A stretch of DNA of 64,000 bases from Pseudomonas sp. stari2 (lineage in GTDB: Bacteria; Pseudomonadota; Gammaproteobacteria; Pseudomonadales; Pseudomonadaceae). A model generated the notes under the pieces. It saw only the letters and a list, made by a program, of their open reading frames with translations. It had not been told where the DNA came from and searched no databases. Numbering within the stretch: the stretch's first letter is position 1; every line of letters starts with the position of its first letter. Position numbers and translations under genes: made by a program. The stretch lies in NCBI RefSeq assembly GCF_040760005.1, contig NZ_CP099760.1, positions 5,860,001-5,924,000 of the forward strand, written 5' to 3'. Of this stretch, positions 20,047 through 28,991 are shown one piece after another.

Positions 20047-21195
20047 TCAGTACGCTGCCCGGTAGATCTTCTCGATGTCGGCGGCGCTGAGCTTGCGCGG
20101 GTTGTTGCGCATCAGGCGCTCGATCCCCGCGGCCTCTACGGCCATGGCCGGGATCGCCTCTTCGGGCACGCCGAAACTGTGCAAACCCTGCGGAATTTCC
20201 ACCGCCGAACACAGTTCGGTCATCGCTGCGACGGCGCTGTCGGCCGCTTCATTGAGACTCAGATGAGCGGTCTTCACCCCCATGGCTTCGGCAATATCCT
20301 GCATCCGTTCGACGCAGGCCATCTTGTTCCAGGTCATCACATACGGCAGCAACAACGCGTTGCTCACGCCGTGGGCAATATTGAAGCGCCCACCCAGCGG
20401 ATACGCCAGCGCGTGCACCGCACCGACCCCGGCATTGCCGAACGCCATGCCGGCCATCAGGCTGGCGGTGGCCATGTCCTCCCGAGCTTGCAGGTTGGAG
20501 GGGTTGGCGTAGGCCTTGGGCAATGACCGGGCGATCAACTTGATTGCGCCGATGGCCAGCGAATCGGTGATCGGTGAGGCATTCAGTGACAGATAAGACT
20601 CGATGGCATGCACCAGCGCATCGACGCCACTGGCGGCGGTGACACTGCGCGGGCAGGTCAGGGTCATCTGCGGACTGACCAGCGCCACGTCCGGCAACAG
20701 ATAATCGCTGACGATCCCCTTCTTCAACTGGGCGACCTTGTCCGAAAGAATCGCCACGTTGGTCACCTCGGAACCGGTGCCGGCCGTGGTCGGGATGGCG
20801 ATCAGCGGCGGACCCTTGCGCGGCACCTGATCAACGCCGAACAGATCTTCCAGCGCACCGTGGTAACCGGCGTACGCGGCAACACTCTTGGCGATGTCGA
20901 TTGCACTGCCGCCGCCCAGACCGATCAGCCCGTCATGCCCGCCCTCGCGATAGACGCGCATGCAGTCCTCGACGATGGCGATTTCCGGATCCGGCAGCAC
21001 CCGGTCGAAAATTTCGTACTCGCGCTCGCCGATCTGCGCCAGCGCCAGCTCCACCGTGCCGGACTTGACCAGTGCGGCATCAGTGACGATCAGCGGGTTA
21101 TCGATATCCAGCCGCGTGAGCTCGACCGCCAGCTGCTCGATGGCCCCGGCGCCGGTGATCAGTTTGTGAGCGATCTTGAACGAGGAAAGACTCAT
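20047..21195 (-). CDS. Iron-containing alcohol dehydrogenase
   Basis: 382 aa from the ATG at 21195 (MSLSSFKIAHKLITG). Group III Fe-ADH: GLGGGSAIDIAK and PTTAGTGSEVTN bind NAD(P), and the metal ligands lie in ASGVDALVHAIESY and GAVHALAYPLGGRFNIAHG. Family members reduce aldehydes such as succinate semialdehyde, or oxidise diols and hydroxy acids; the substrate is not readable from sequence. It lies between agtD and rpe on the same strand. In PAO1 (from memory) those two genes are adjacent, so this gene looks like an addition, possibly tied to 5-aminovalerate/GABA metabolism. Confidence 0.88.
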   Translation of the reverse strand: MSLSSFKIAHKLITGAGAIEQLAVELTRLDIDNPLIVTDAALVKSGTVELALAQIGEREYEIFDRVLPDPEIAIVEDCMRVYREGGHDGLIGLGGGSAIDIAKSVAAYAGYHGALEDLFGVDQVPRKGPPLIAIPTTAGTGSEVTNVAILSDKVAQLKKGIVSDYLLPDVALVSPQMTLTCPRSVTAASGVDALVHAIESYLSLNASPITDSLAIGAIKLIARSLPKAYANPSNLQAREDMATASLMAGMAFGNAGVGAVHALAYPLGGRFNIAHGVSNALLLPYVMTWNKMACVERMQDIAEAMGVKTAHLSLNEAADSAVAAMTELCSAVEIPQGLHSFGVPEEAIPAMAVEAAGIERLMRNNPRKLSAADIEKIYRAAY

Positions 21196-21302
21196 CGTGC
21201 GCAGCCTCTTATAGATGTGGGAGCTGAGCACAAGCGTAGCTGGGGAATTGGGGTTGTCTGTCATTCAGCGCATGAATGGCAGACAACCCGCATTTGTCGA
21301 CG

Positions 21303-22127
21303 TCAGACCTGAGCAGTACGCAGCTTCTCACTCCGCCCACGCAACCACTCCAGCGTCAGCAGCAGAATCACCGAGAAGGCAATCAGCAGAGTTGCAGCCG
21401 CCGCAATCGTCGGGCTCAGGTTCTCGCGAATCCCGCTGAACATCTGCCGTGGCAACGTCGCTTGCTCGGGACCTGCGAGGAACAACGTCACCACCACTTC
21501 ATCGAACGATGTCGCAAAGGCAAACAACGCCCCGGAAATCACCCCCGGCGCAATCAGCGGCAAGGTCACCCGACGGAATGTCACCAACGGCGAAGCGCCA
21601 AGACTGGCCGCCGCCCGCACCAGGTTATGGTTGAACCCCTGCAACGTCGCTGACACGGTGATGATCACGAACGGCACACCCAGCACCGCGTGCACCACGA
21701 TCAGCGAGAAGAAACTGTTGCCCAGGCCCAGCGGCGCGAAGAACAGGTAGCTGGCCACGCCGATGATCACCACCGGCACCACCATCGGTGAAATCACCAG
21801 CGCCATCACCAGCGCCTTGCCGGGAAAGTCGCCACGGGTCAGGCCGATGGCCGCCAGCGTGCCGAACACCATCGCCAGTACGGTGGCGGCCGGGGCGACG
21901 ATGATGCTGTTCTTCAGCGAGCGCATCCATTCCGCCGAGGCGAAGAAGTCCTGATACCAGTGCAGCGAGAAACCTTGCAGCGGGTACACCAGGAAGCTGC
22001 CCGAGTTGAACGACAGCGGCACGATCACCAGCACCGGCAGGATCAGGAACAACAGGATCAAGCCGCAGAGAATCCGCAAGCTGTAGAACCACACCCGCTC
22101 GACGGGCGACATATAAGGACTCAGCAT
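21303..22127 (-). CDS. agtD: ABC transporter permease AgtD (PotC-like)
   Basis: 274 aa inner-membrane protein with six predicted helices and the EAA loop RAAASLGASPLVTFRRVTLPLIAPG. It belongs to the polyamine/opine PotC permease branch. It is the last gene of the agtABCD set; with AgtC it forms the membrane channel. In P. aeruginosa this system takes up 5-aminovalerate and GABA. It starts 12 nt after agtC. Confidence 0.8.
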   Translation of the reverse strand: MLSPYMSPVERVWFYSLRILCGLILLFLILPVLVIVPLSFNSGSFLVYPLQGFSLHWYQDFFASAEWMRSLKNSIIVAPAATVLAMVFGTLAAIGLTRGDFPGKALVMALVISPMVVPVVIIGVASYLFFAPLGLGNSFFSLIVVHAVLGVPFVIITVSATLQGFNHNLVRAAASLGASPLVTFRRVTLPLIAPGVISGALFAFATSFDEVVVTLFLAGPEQATLPRQMFSGIRENLSPTIAAAATLLIAFSVILLLTLEWLRGRSEKLRTAQV

Positions 22128-22139
22128 TTCAAATTCCCC

Positions 22140-23387
22140 TTAACTCAGGCGCAGGCGACTGGCGCCTACCAGCCAGCTGTAGATCAGATAAAGCACCACG
22201 GTCGCCAGCAGCAACAGCCCGCCCAGCGCAGTGGCCATGCCCCAGTTGATGCTGGTGTTGGTGTAGAACGCGACGAAGTAGCTGACCATCTGATCGTTCG
22301 GGCTGCCCAGCAGCGCCGGGGTGATGTAGTAGCCGATAGCGAGGATGAACACCAGCAGGCAACCGGCGCCGACACCGGCGTAGGTCTGCGGGAAGTAGAC
22401 CCGCCAGAAGCTGGCGAACGGATGACAGCCGAGGGAAATCGCGGCGCGCATGTAGGTCGGCGAGATGCCTTTCATCACGCTGTAGATCGGCAGGATCATG
22501 AACGGCAACAGGATGTGCACCATCGAGATGTAGACCCCCGTGCGGTTGAACACCAGCTCCAGCGGCTTATCGATCACGCCCATCGCCATCAGCGCGCTGT
22601 TGATCAATCCGCCGGATTGCAGCAACACGATCCACGCCGCGACTCGTACCAGGATTGAGGTCCAGAACGGCAACAGCACCAGAATCATCAGCAGGTTGCT
22701 TTGACGCGACGGCAGGTTGGCCAGCAGGTACGCCAGCGGATAGGCCAGCACCAGGCAGATCACGGTGATGATCAGGCCCATCCAGAAGGTCCGGGCGAAG
22801 ATGTCGAGGTAGATCGCCTGATCCGGGGTGGCCGGGGCCAGTTCGCCGAGGTCGTCGATGCGATGGTCCACCGCCGCCAGCAGATAGAACGGGGTGATGC
22901 TGCTGGTGTTGCGCTTCACAGCCTGCCAATAGGCCGGATCGCCCCAGCGTTCGTCGAGGCCTTCCAGCGCTTCTTTATAAGAGGCCGGTTCGCTGGCGAA
23001 TGGCAGCGAGCGGGCGGTTTTGGTCAGCAGGCTGCGATAGCCGGCCAACTCCATGTTCAGGCGCTTGGACAGATCGCCCAGGGTCTGGTTTTTGCGGGCC
23101 TCGGCGAGGTCTTCGCCGGCGGCCTTGTAGACCGGTTCAGCGGGCAGTCCGCGACCGTCCCAACTGGCGATGGCAGCCACGGTGCGTGGCATGCCGCCCA
23201 CCACTTCCGGGTTGCCGACGCTTTTGTAGAGCAGCGCCACGATCGGCACCAGGAACACCAGCAACAGAAACAGCACCAGTGGCGCGATCAGCGCCTGGGC
23301 CTTCCAGCGGTTGACCCGCTCGGCGTGCTTGAGCCGCTGCTTCAAGGTGGGGCTGCTGCCCTCGTTCAGGGGAACGGCGATGGCCAT
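22140..23387 (-). CDS. agtC: ABC transporter permease AgtC (PotB-like)
   Basis: 415 aa from the ATG at 23387 (MAIAVPLNEGSS), with GGAG 6-7 nt upstream. It has an N-terminal helix at about 35-57, a large periplasmic insert of about 120 residues before the remaining helices, and the EAA loop RAAISLGCHPFASFWRVYFPQ. The long insert is typical of this PotB subgroup. Partner of AgtD and AgtA. Confidence 0.8.
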   Translation of the reverse strand: MAIAVPLNEGSSPTLKQRLKHAERVNRWKAQALIAPLVLFLLLVFLVPIVALLYKSVGNPEVVGGMPRTVAAIASWDGRGLPAEPVYKAAGEDLAEARKNQTLGDLSKRLNMELAGYRSLLTKTARSLPFASEPASYKEALEGLDERWGDPAYWQAVKRNTSSITPFYLLAAVDHRIDDLGELAPATPDQAIYLDIFARTFWMGLIITVICLVLAYPLAYLLANLPSRQSNLLMILVLLPFWTSILVRVAAWIVLLQSGGLINSALMAMGVIDKPLELVFNRTGVYISMVHILLPFMILPIYSVMKGISPTYMRAAISLGCHPFASFWRVYFPQTYAGVGAGCLLVFILAIGYYITPALLGSPNDQMVSYFVAFYTNTSINWGMATALGGLLLLATVVLYLIYSWLVGASRLRLS

Positions 23388-23453
23388 GACGTACTCCGCA
23401 AATCTTTTGAATGACGGCGTCACCCTGAGGGTGACGCCGCGTATGCATCAGCC

Positions 23454-24497
23454 TTACTTCGCAGCCCAGGAATTGAAGCGCTGCTCCAGTTGCTCACCGT
23501 TGTCAGCCCAGAAGCTGACGTCGATCTGCACCTGGTTGGCGATGTTTTCCGGGGTGGTCGGCATGTCTTTCAGGACATCCTTGGCCAGCAGCGGCACAGC
23601 CTGGGTGTTGGCCGGGCCGTAGGCGATGTTTTCCGAATAGGTCTTCTGCTGTTGCGGCTGCACCGAATAGGCGATGAATTTCTTCGCCGCTTCCGCACGT
23701 TTGGCGTCCAGGCCTTTCGGGATGGCCCATGCGTCGAAGTCGTAGATGCCGCCGTTCCACACCACTTTCAGGTTGGACTCTTTCTGCACGGCAGCGATAC
23801 GACCGTTGTAGGCGGAGCTCATGACCACGTCACCGGAGGCGAGATACTGCGGTGGCTGTGCGCCGGCTTCCCACCACTGGATGCTTGGCTTGAGTTCGTC
23901 CAGCTTCTTGAATGCGCGATCCTGACCATCTTTGCTGGCCAACACTTTGTAGACGTCTTTCGGCGCAACGCCGTCGGCCATCAGTGCGAATTCGAGGGTG
24001 TACTTGGCGCCTTTGCGCAGGCCGCGCTTGCCCGGGAATTTCTTGGTGTCCCAGAAATCCGCCCAACTGGTCGGTGCGGTTTTCAGTTTGTCGGCGTTGT
24101 AGGCCAGTACGGTGGACCATACGAAGAAGCCCACGCCGCACGGCTGGATCGCGCCTTTGACGTAGTCTTCGGTCTTGCCGAACAGCGCAGGATCGAGCTG
24201 CTCGAACATGTCTTCGTCGCAGCCACGGGACAGTTCCGGCGATTCAACCTCCACCAGATCCCAGGACACGCTCTTGGTATCGACCATGGCTTTGACTTTG
24301 GCCATCTCACCGTTGTACTCGCCGGCGACGATCTTGCCGTTGCCCGCCGCTTCCCACGGTGCGTAGAAGGCTTTGACTTGCGCCGCCTTGTTCGCCCCGC
24401 CAAACGACACCACGGTCAGATCCGGGCCGGCGGCCATTGCGCTTGCCGCACCCATCAGGCCCAGGGTCAGGGCTGTGAACTTCAGGGATCTCAACAT
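23454..24497 (-). CDS. agtB: Periplasmic solute-binding protein AgtB (PotD/F-like)
   Basis: 347 aa. Signal peptide 1-22 (cleavage after ASAMA), then an extracellular solute-binding family fold with DLTVVSFGGANKAAQVKAFY. It is the substrate-capturing part of the agt transporter. By orthology the ligands are 5-aminovalerate and GABA; ligand residues cannot be verified by eye. It lies between agtA and agtC. Confidence 0.8.
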   Translation of the reverse strand: MLRSLKFTALTLGLMGAASAMAAGPDLTVVSFGGANKAAQVKAFYAPWEAAGNGKIVAGEYNGEMAKVKAMVDTKSVSWDLVEVESPELSRGCDEDMFEQLDPALFGKTEDYVKGAIQPCGVGFFVWSTVLAYNADKLKTAPTSWADFWDTKKFPGKRGLRKGAKYTLEFALMADGVAPKDVYKVLASKDGQDRAFKKLDELKPSIQWWEAGAQPPQYLASGDVVMSSAYNGRIAAVQKESNLKVVWNGGIYDFDAWAIPKGLDAKRAEAAKKFIAYSVQPQQQKTYSENIAYGPANTQAVPLLAKDVLKDMPTTPENIANQVQIDVSFWADNGEQLEQRFNSWAAK

Positions 24498-24545
24498 TTA
24501 TTGTTCTCTCCACGTGCAGGGTTGGTGTTGGTAATGCCGGGGCGC

Positions 24546-25670
24546 TTAATGCGCCTCTAGAAGAGGATCAAGCGCGCGAACGTGCTCGACCTGCCAGCCA
24601 AGCGGAACCACGTCGCCGACCGCGAGCGCAGGATCGAGCTCGGCAATCGGTTGTTTCACGAAGAAGTCGGTCTTGCCGCAGACTTCCAGGCGCACCCGGA
24701 CGTGGTCGCCCAGATAGATGAATTCGGCCACCCGCCCGGAGAAGCGGTTGACGCATTGATCGCTCGAACCGTTGAGGCTGACGCGCTCCGGCCGGATCGA
24801 CAGGGTGACGGGTTCGCCGGTCTGGCCGATGTTGACCGCCAGCGCCTCGACCTTTTCCCCACGACCCAGCTCGACCACACAGCGCTCGCCGCTCTGGCTG
24901 AGCAGACGACCGTTGAGGCGGTTGTTCTCGCCGATGAAGTTGGCGACGAAGGTGTTTTTCGGCTCTTCGTAGAGGGTGCGCGGCGGGGCGATCTGCTGGA
25001 TCTCACCCTGATGAAACACGGCGACGCGGTCGGACATGGTCAGGGCTTCGCCCTGGTCGTGGGTCACGTAGACCACGGTCACGCCGAGGCGCTGGTGCAG
25101 GTGTTTGATTTCCATCTGCATGTGTTCGCGCAGCTGCTTGTCGAGAGCGCCGAGCGGTTCGTCCATCAGCACCAGTTGCGGCTCGAAGACCAGCGCACGG
25201 GCCAGCGCCACACGTTGTTGCTGGCCGCCGGACAACTGCGCCGGATAGCGCGAAGCGAAGGCATCGAGCTGGACCATGCTCAGGACTTTCTTGACCTTGT
25301 CGCTGACGTCGCTCTTGTTCAGGCCGCGCACGGTCAGCGGGAACGCCAGGTTCTCGGCGACGGTCATGTGCGGGAACAGCGCGTAGTTCTGGAACACCAT
25401 GCCGATGTCGCGCTTGTGCGGCGGCACGTTGTTGATCGCGCGTCCGGCCAGGAGGATTTCCCCGGCGGTTGGTGTTTCGAAACCGGCGAGCATCATCAGG
25501 CTGGTGGTCTTGCCGGAGCCGGACGGCCCGAGCAGGGTCAGGAATTCGCCCTTGCGGATGTCCAGGTTGAGGTCTTTGACGATCAGGTTCTCGCCGTCGT
25601 AGCTCTTCTGCACTCCACGAAAGCTGACCAGCACATCGCTGGCCCCTGCGTTTGATTCGACCTGGCTCAT
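24546..25670 (-). CDS. agtA: ABC transporter ATP-binding protein AgtA (PotA-like)
   Basis: 374 aa from the ATG at 25670 (MSQVESNAG); a GTG two codons earlier lies in the GGTGTGGG binding region. Walker A GPSGSGKTTSLMM, signature LSGGQQQRVALARAL, Walker B LVLMDEPLGALDKQ, then a C-terminal TOBE domain (about 285-365). It energises the agt importer. First gene of the operon, with a 218-nt leader region containing a dyad at 25782-25797, and AgtR encoded just upstream. Confidence 0.85.
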   Translation of the reverse strand: MSQVESNAGASDVLVSFRGVQKSYDGENLIVKDLNLDIRKGEFLTLLGPSGSGKTTSLMMLAGFETPTAGEILLAGRAINNVPPHKRDIGMVFQNYALFPHMTVAENLAFPLTVRGLNKSDVSDKVKKVLSMVQLDAFASRYPAQLSGGQQQRVALARALVFEPQLVLMDEPLGALDKQLREHMQMEIKHLHQRLGVTVVYVTHDQGEALTMSDRVAVFHQGEIQQIAPPRTLYEEPKNTFVANFIGENNRLNGRLLSQSGERCVVELGRGEKVEALAVNIGQTGEPVTLSIRPERVSLNGSSDQCVNRFSGRVAEFIYLGDHVRVRLEVCGKTDFFVKQPIAELDPALAVGDVVPLGWQVEHVRALDPLLEAH

Positions 25671-25781
25671 ACCCACACCTTTGTTATTGATGACTGCTGT
25701 GGGATTAAGCCTAGTGGCTGCCTGCAGTCACGCAAATCGGGGCGCAGGAGAGAATCGCCTCAGCCGGATGGAAGGCCGGGG

Positions 25782-25797
25782 GTAGGGATTGCCCTAC
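25782..25797. promoter_or_regulatory. Candidate operator upstream of agtA
   Basis: GTAGGG-ATTG-CCCTAC, a perfect 6+6 dyad with a 4-nt spacer, 112 nt upstream of the agtA start and 92 nt after agtR. NarL/LuxR-type response regulators bind short dyads of this shape, and AgtR is encoded next door. Assignment to AgtR is inference. Confidence 0.35.
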
Positions 25798-25888
25798 AAG
25801 GATGGCGCGTTTGGACACGTCAGGTGCGAGCCCTGAAGTTCCAGCCGCAGGAACCGGCAAAAGCGCCTGTCGTTATTGGATATGGGAG

Positions 25889-26518
25889 TTAGAGGAGTTT
25901 GTGTTCCATCGCATACTTCACCAGCTCGGCAAGTGAGGTGATGTTGAGTTTCTGCATCAGCCGCGCCTTGTGGGTGCTGATGGTCTTGCTGCTCAGGGCC
26001 AATTGCTGGGCGATGTCGTTGACGTTGGCGCCCTGAGCCAGGCGTTCGAACACCGAGAACTCGCGTTCGGACAACAACGAATGCAGCGGCCGCGTATCGG
26101 TCAGGCCGACTTCGAAGACCATGCGGTCGGCCAGTTCCGGATCGATGTAGCGCCCGCCTGCCGCGACCTTGCGGATCGCTGTAAGCAGCAATGCCGGATC
26201 GCTGTCCTTGGTCGCATACCCGGCAGCGCCAACCTTCAGCGCCCGAGCGGCCATCTGCGCCTCGTCGTGCATCGACAGCACCAGAATCGCCGGCGGATTG
26301 TTCAGTGCGCGAATACGCGGAATCGCCTCCAGCCCGTTGACCCCGGGCATGGAAATATCCAGCAGCACCACCTCGCAGGGCACGCTGCGCAGGGTTTCGA
26401 GCAACTGCTCGCCATTGCTCGCCTCCCCCACGACTTGCAGATCCTTGGCCAGGCCGATCAATTGCTTGATGCCTTCGCGAACGATGGTGTGGTCTTCAGC
26501 TACCAGTACACGGATCAC
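25889..26518 (-). CDS. agtR: NarL/FixJ-family response regulator AgtR
   Basis: 209 aa. Receiver domain 1-120 with acidic pair E8/D9, phospho-acceptor D54 in VVLLDISMPGVNG and the conserved Lys region; LuxR-type helix-turn-helix at about 145-205. It is encoded immediately after agtS with no gap. In P. aeruginosa AgtR activates agtABCD in response to 5-aminovalerate/GABA and has been linked to sensing shed peptidoglycan. Confidence 0.85.
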   Translation of the reverse strand: MIRVLVAEDHTIVREGIKQLIGLAKDLQVVGEASNGEQLLETLRSVPCEVVLLDISMPGVNGLEAIPRIRALNNPPAILVLSMHDEAQMAARALKVGAAGYATKDSDPALLLTAIRKVAAGGRYIDPELADRMVFEVGLTDTRPLHSLLSEREFSVFERLAQGANVNDIAQQLALSSKTISTHKARLMQKLNITSLAELVKYAMEHKLL

Positions 26519-28918
26519 TTACTTCTCCTCATCAAGTGGCACCCGCACGCTCAGTGTGGTGCCCTCGCCCGGTTCGCTGTCGAGTGACAACTGACCGCCC
26601 ATGATCAACACCCGCTCACGCATGCCCACCAATCCAAAGGACGTCGGCCTGCCCGCAGCGGCGACAAATCCTACGCCATCATCGCTGACCGTCAGACACA
26701 ATTCGTCGCCTTCCTGCGTCAGCGTCAGCTCCACAGTATGCGCCTGGGCATGGCGCATGACATTGGTCAGCGCCTCTTGAAGAATACGGAACAGGCCGAT
26801 GGCCTTGGCGTCGCTGAGCGGCGGCAGATTGTCCGGCACCTGCACCAGACACGGAATCTGCGTGCGCGCCTCGAATCGCCGAGCCTGCCATTCGATCGCC
26901 GAAGCGATCCCCGCATCGAGAATCGGCGGGCGCAATGCCGTCGCCACATCGCGCACCAACTGGAACAGCTGGGCGATCAGGCGTTTCATGCTGTTCAGGC
27001 GCTCGTTCAGACCAGGATCGAGTTGCGCGTAGGCCAGTTCGCACATCGACGTCTCCAGTTTCAGCACCGTCAACATTTGCCCCAGTTCATCGTGAACTTC
27101 GCGGGCAATGCGCGCCTTCTCCTCTTCCCGCACGCTTTCGAGGTGCGCCGACAGTTCGCGCAGTTGTTCGCGCGATGCCGCCAGTTCCAGTTCGATGCGT
27201 TTGCTTTCGGTGATGTCCCAGACGATGCCGTCCCAGACGTAGGCGCCGTCCTCCAGTTGCCGGGTGATGGCCTTGATCTCGGCCCAGCGCTGCTCGCCCT
27301 GGCGCGTAAGGATCCGCCCCTGCCACGACCAGTCGCTGTCGGTGTCCAGTGCCCGGTCCTGAGTCTGGTGATAACCGGCCTTGTCGTCCGGATGCACCAG
27401 GCTGCGCAGACCCATGTCGCGATGGGCGATGGCGGCCGGTGCGTAGCCCACCAGATTTTCGCTGCCCTCACTGATGTAGGCAAAGTCGATCTGCCCGGTC
27501 ACCGGCGCCCGTTCCAGACGGAACACCAGCCCCGGCACGTTGGCGGCGATGCCCTGCAAGCGCGCCTCGCTTTCCTGCAACGCGGCCAGGGCCCGCCGAC
27601 GCTCGGTCACGTCAGTGAGATAAACCACCAGATATTCGCTGTCGCGAAACCGCAGAAAACTCAACGACACATCCGCCGGCAGGATGCTGCCATCCGCCCG
27701 CACACAACTCGTTTCAAAGCTGAGCGGCCCTTCCTCACTGGCCCGGGCGCGCTTCCACAGATTGAGCCAGCGATCCATGTGCAGGCCGGGTTCGAAGTCG
27801 ATCAGCGGTCGCTCGATCAGCGCGCCCTGTGGATAACCCAGCATGTGCTCCGCCGCGCGGTTGGCGTAGCGCACGTGACTGTCCCAGTTGACCCAGAGAA
27901 TGCCGACGGTGCTCTGGTCGATGGAAAACTGAGTCAGGCGCAGAGCTTCTTCGCTGGCCGCGCGCAGGGCAATGTCTTCCCGGGCAGCGAGCAGGCGTTG
28001 TTCAAGGCTGTGTTGCTGGCGCCGTTGCCACAAGACGATTGCCGCACAACTGAGCAACAACACGGCGAACAGCAGACTCAGGTTCTGCCAGAACCCCGGC
28101 GATTCCGAGAGCCGCGGGTATTTGGGTTGCAGCCATTGCGTGTGCAGACGCTCCAGATCTTTCGCCGGGATTGCCCGCAAGGCACTTTCGACGATCCCGG
28201 CCAGCTCCGGCCAGTCGCGACGGGTGGCAACTCGCAACAGTTGCGGCAGACCGATGTCGCCGACCACCACCAGCCCGGCAAACTCCGGCTCTGTCGACAG
28301 ACGCCCCAGTTGCGCTTCATCCACCACCGCGTAAGACGCCTGCTGACTCAACAGCAACTGCAAGGCCTGACGCTCCAGCGGCACGCCTTGCAGATTCAGA
28401 TGGGGATAGTTGCCGCGCAGATAATCAGCGGTGACGCTGGGCATGCGCACGGCCACCCGGGCCTGGCTGTCGAGCTTTTCCAGCTCGACCGAACTGCTGA
28501 CTTTCTGATCGCTGACCACCAGTTGCGGCACGCGCATGTAAGGATCGGAAAACTGCCAGAGACGCAGCGAGCCAGGCGTCTGGGTCAGGCCCGGGGCGAT
28601 ATCGATCTCGCCGTCCCGCGCGGCGGCTTCAAGTTGTTCGATATCGGGGAAGTTGCGCCATCTGAGTTCGATGTCGAGGGCCTTGGCCAGCCACTTCATC
28701 AACTCGACATTGGCCCCGGACAGCCGCTGCAGACGCCGGTCGTATTGCGCGTACGGCGCCTGCAGAATCAGGCCGACGCGTAATTCATTGTGCTGGGCGA
28801 GCCACTGCTGCTGGCTCATCGACAACTGCGCAACATGGCTCGACGGCGCAGGCGCGGCCCACCCCATCAAGGGAAACGCCAGACAGCCGATAACCCACAG
28901 GCAGCAAAAACGCATCAT
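26519..28918 (-). CDS. agtS: Sensor histidine kinase AgtS with periplasmic solute-binding domain
   Basis: 799 aa from the ATG at 28918 (or the next codon, 28915). Signal segment 1-22; SBP_bac_3-type periplasmic sensor about 35-260; transmembrane helix about 278-300; at least two PAS domains (about 330-580, with a PAC block ending VYLTDVTERR); then a HisKA_3 dimerisation helix with EKARIAREVHDELGQM and an HATPase_c domain (LTNVMRHAQA, DDGVGF). The built-in binding domain suggests direct amino-acid or peptidoglycan-fragment sensing. It pairs with AgtR and is divergent from the DUF3530 gene. Confidence 0.85.
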   Translation of the reverse strand: MMRFCCLWVIGCLAFPLMGWAAPAPSSHVAQLSMSQQQWLAQHNELRVGLILQAPYAQYDRRLQRLSGANVELMKWLAKALDIELRWRNFPDIEQLEAAARDGEIDIAPGLTQTPGSLRLWQFSDPYMRVPQLVVSDQKVSSSVELEKLDSQARVAVRMPSVTADYLRGNYPHLNLQGVPLERQALQLLLSQQASYAVVDEAQLGRLSTEPEFAGLVVVGDIGLPQLLRVATRRDWPELAGIVESALRAIPAKDLERLHTQWLQPKYPRLSESPGFWQNLSLLFAVLLLSCAAIVLWQRRQQHSLEQRLLAAREDIALRAASEEALRLTQFSIDQSTVGILWVNWDSHVRYANRAAEHMLGYPQGALIERPLIDFEPGLHMDRWLNLWKRARASEEGPLSFETSCVRADGSILPADVSLSFLRFRDSEYLVVYLTDVTERRRALAALQESEARLQGIAANVPGLVFRLERAPVTGQIDFAYISEGSENLVGYAPAAIAHRDMGLRSLVHPDDKAGYHQTQDRALDTDSDWSWQGRILTRQGEQRWAEIKAITRQLEDGAYVWDGIVWDITESKRIELELAASREQLRELSAHLESVREEEKARIAREVHDELGQMLTVLKLETSMCELAYAQLDPGLNERLNSMKRLIAQLFQLVRDVATALRPPILDAGIASAIEWQARRFEARTQIPCLVQVPDNLPPLSDAKAIGLFRILQEALTNVMRHAQAHTVELTLTQEGDELCLTVSDDGVGFVAAAGRPTSFGLVGMRERVLIMGGQLSLDSEPGEGTTLSVRVPLDEEK

Positions 28919-28991
28919 TGAAATCTCATGACCTGACAAATTCTGACCAACCCTTTAGGCTGCCGGGATAATTTCTGGCCTGGAATAACCG

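Noticed and set aside
26738..28783. 681-codon plus-strand frame opposite agtS
   Set aside because: Antisense shadow of a multidomain kinase; composition rich in His/Arg/Gln as expected for shadow frames.
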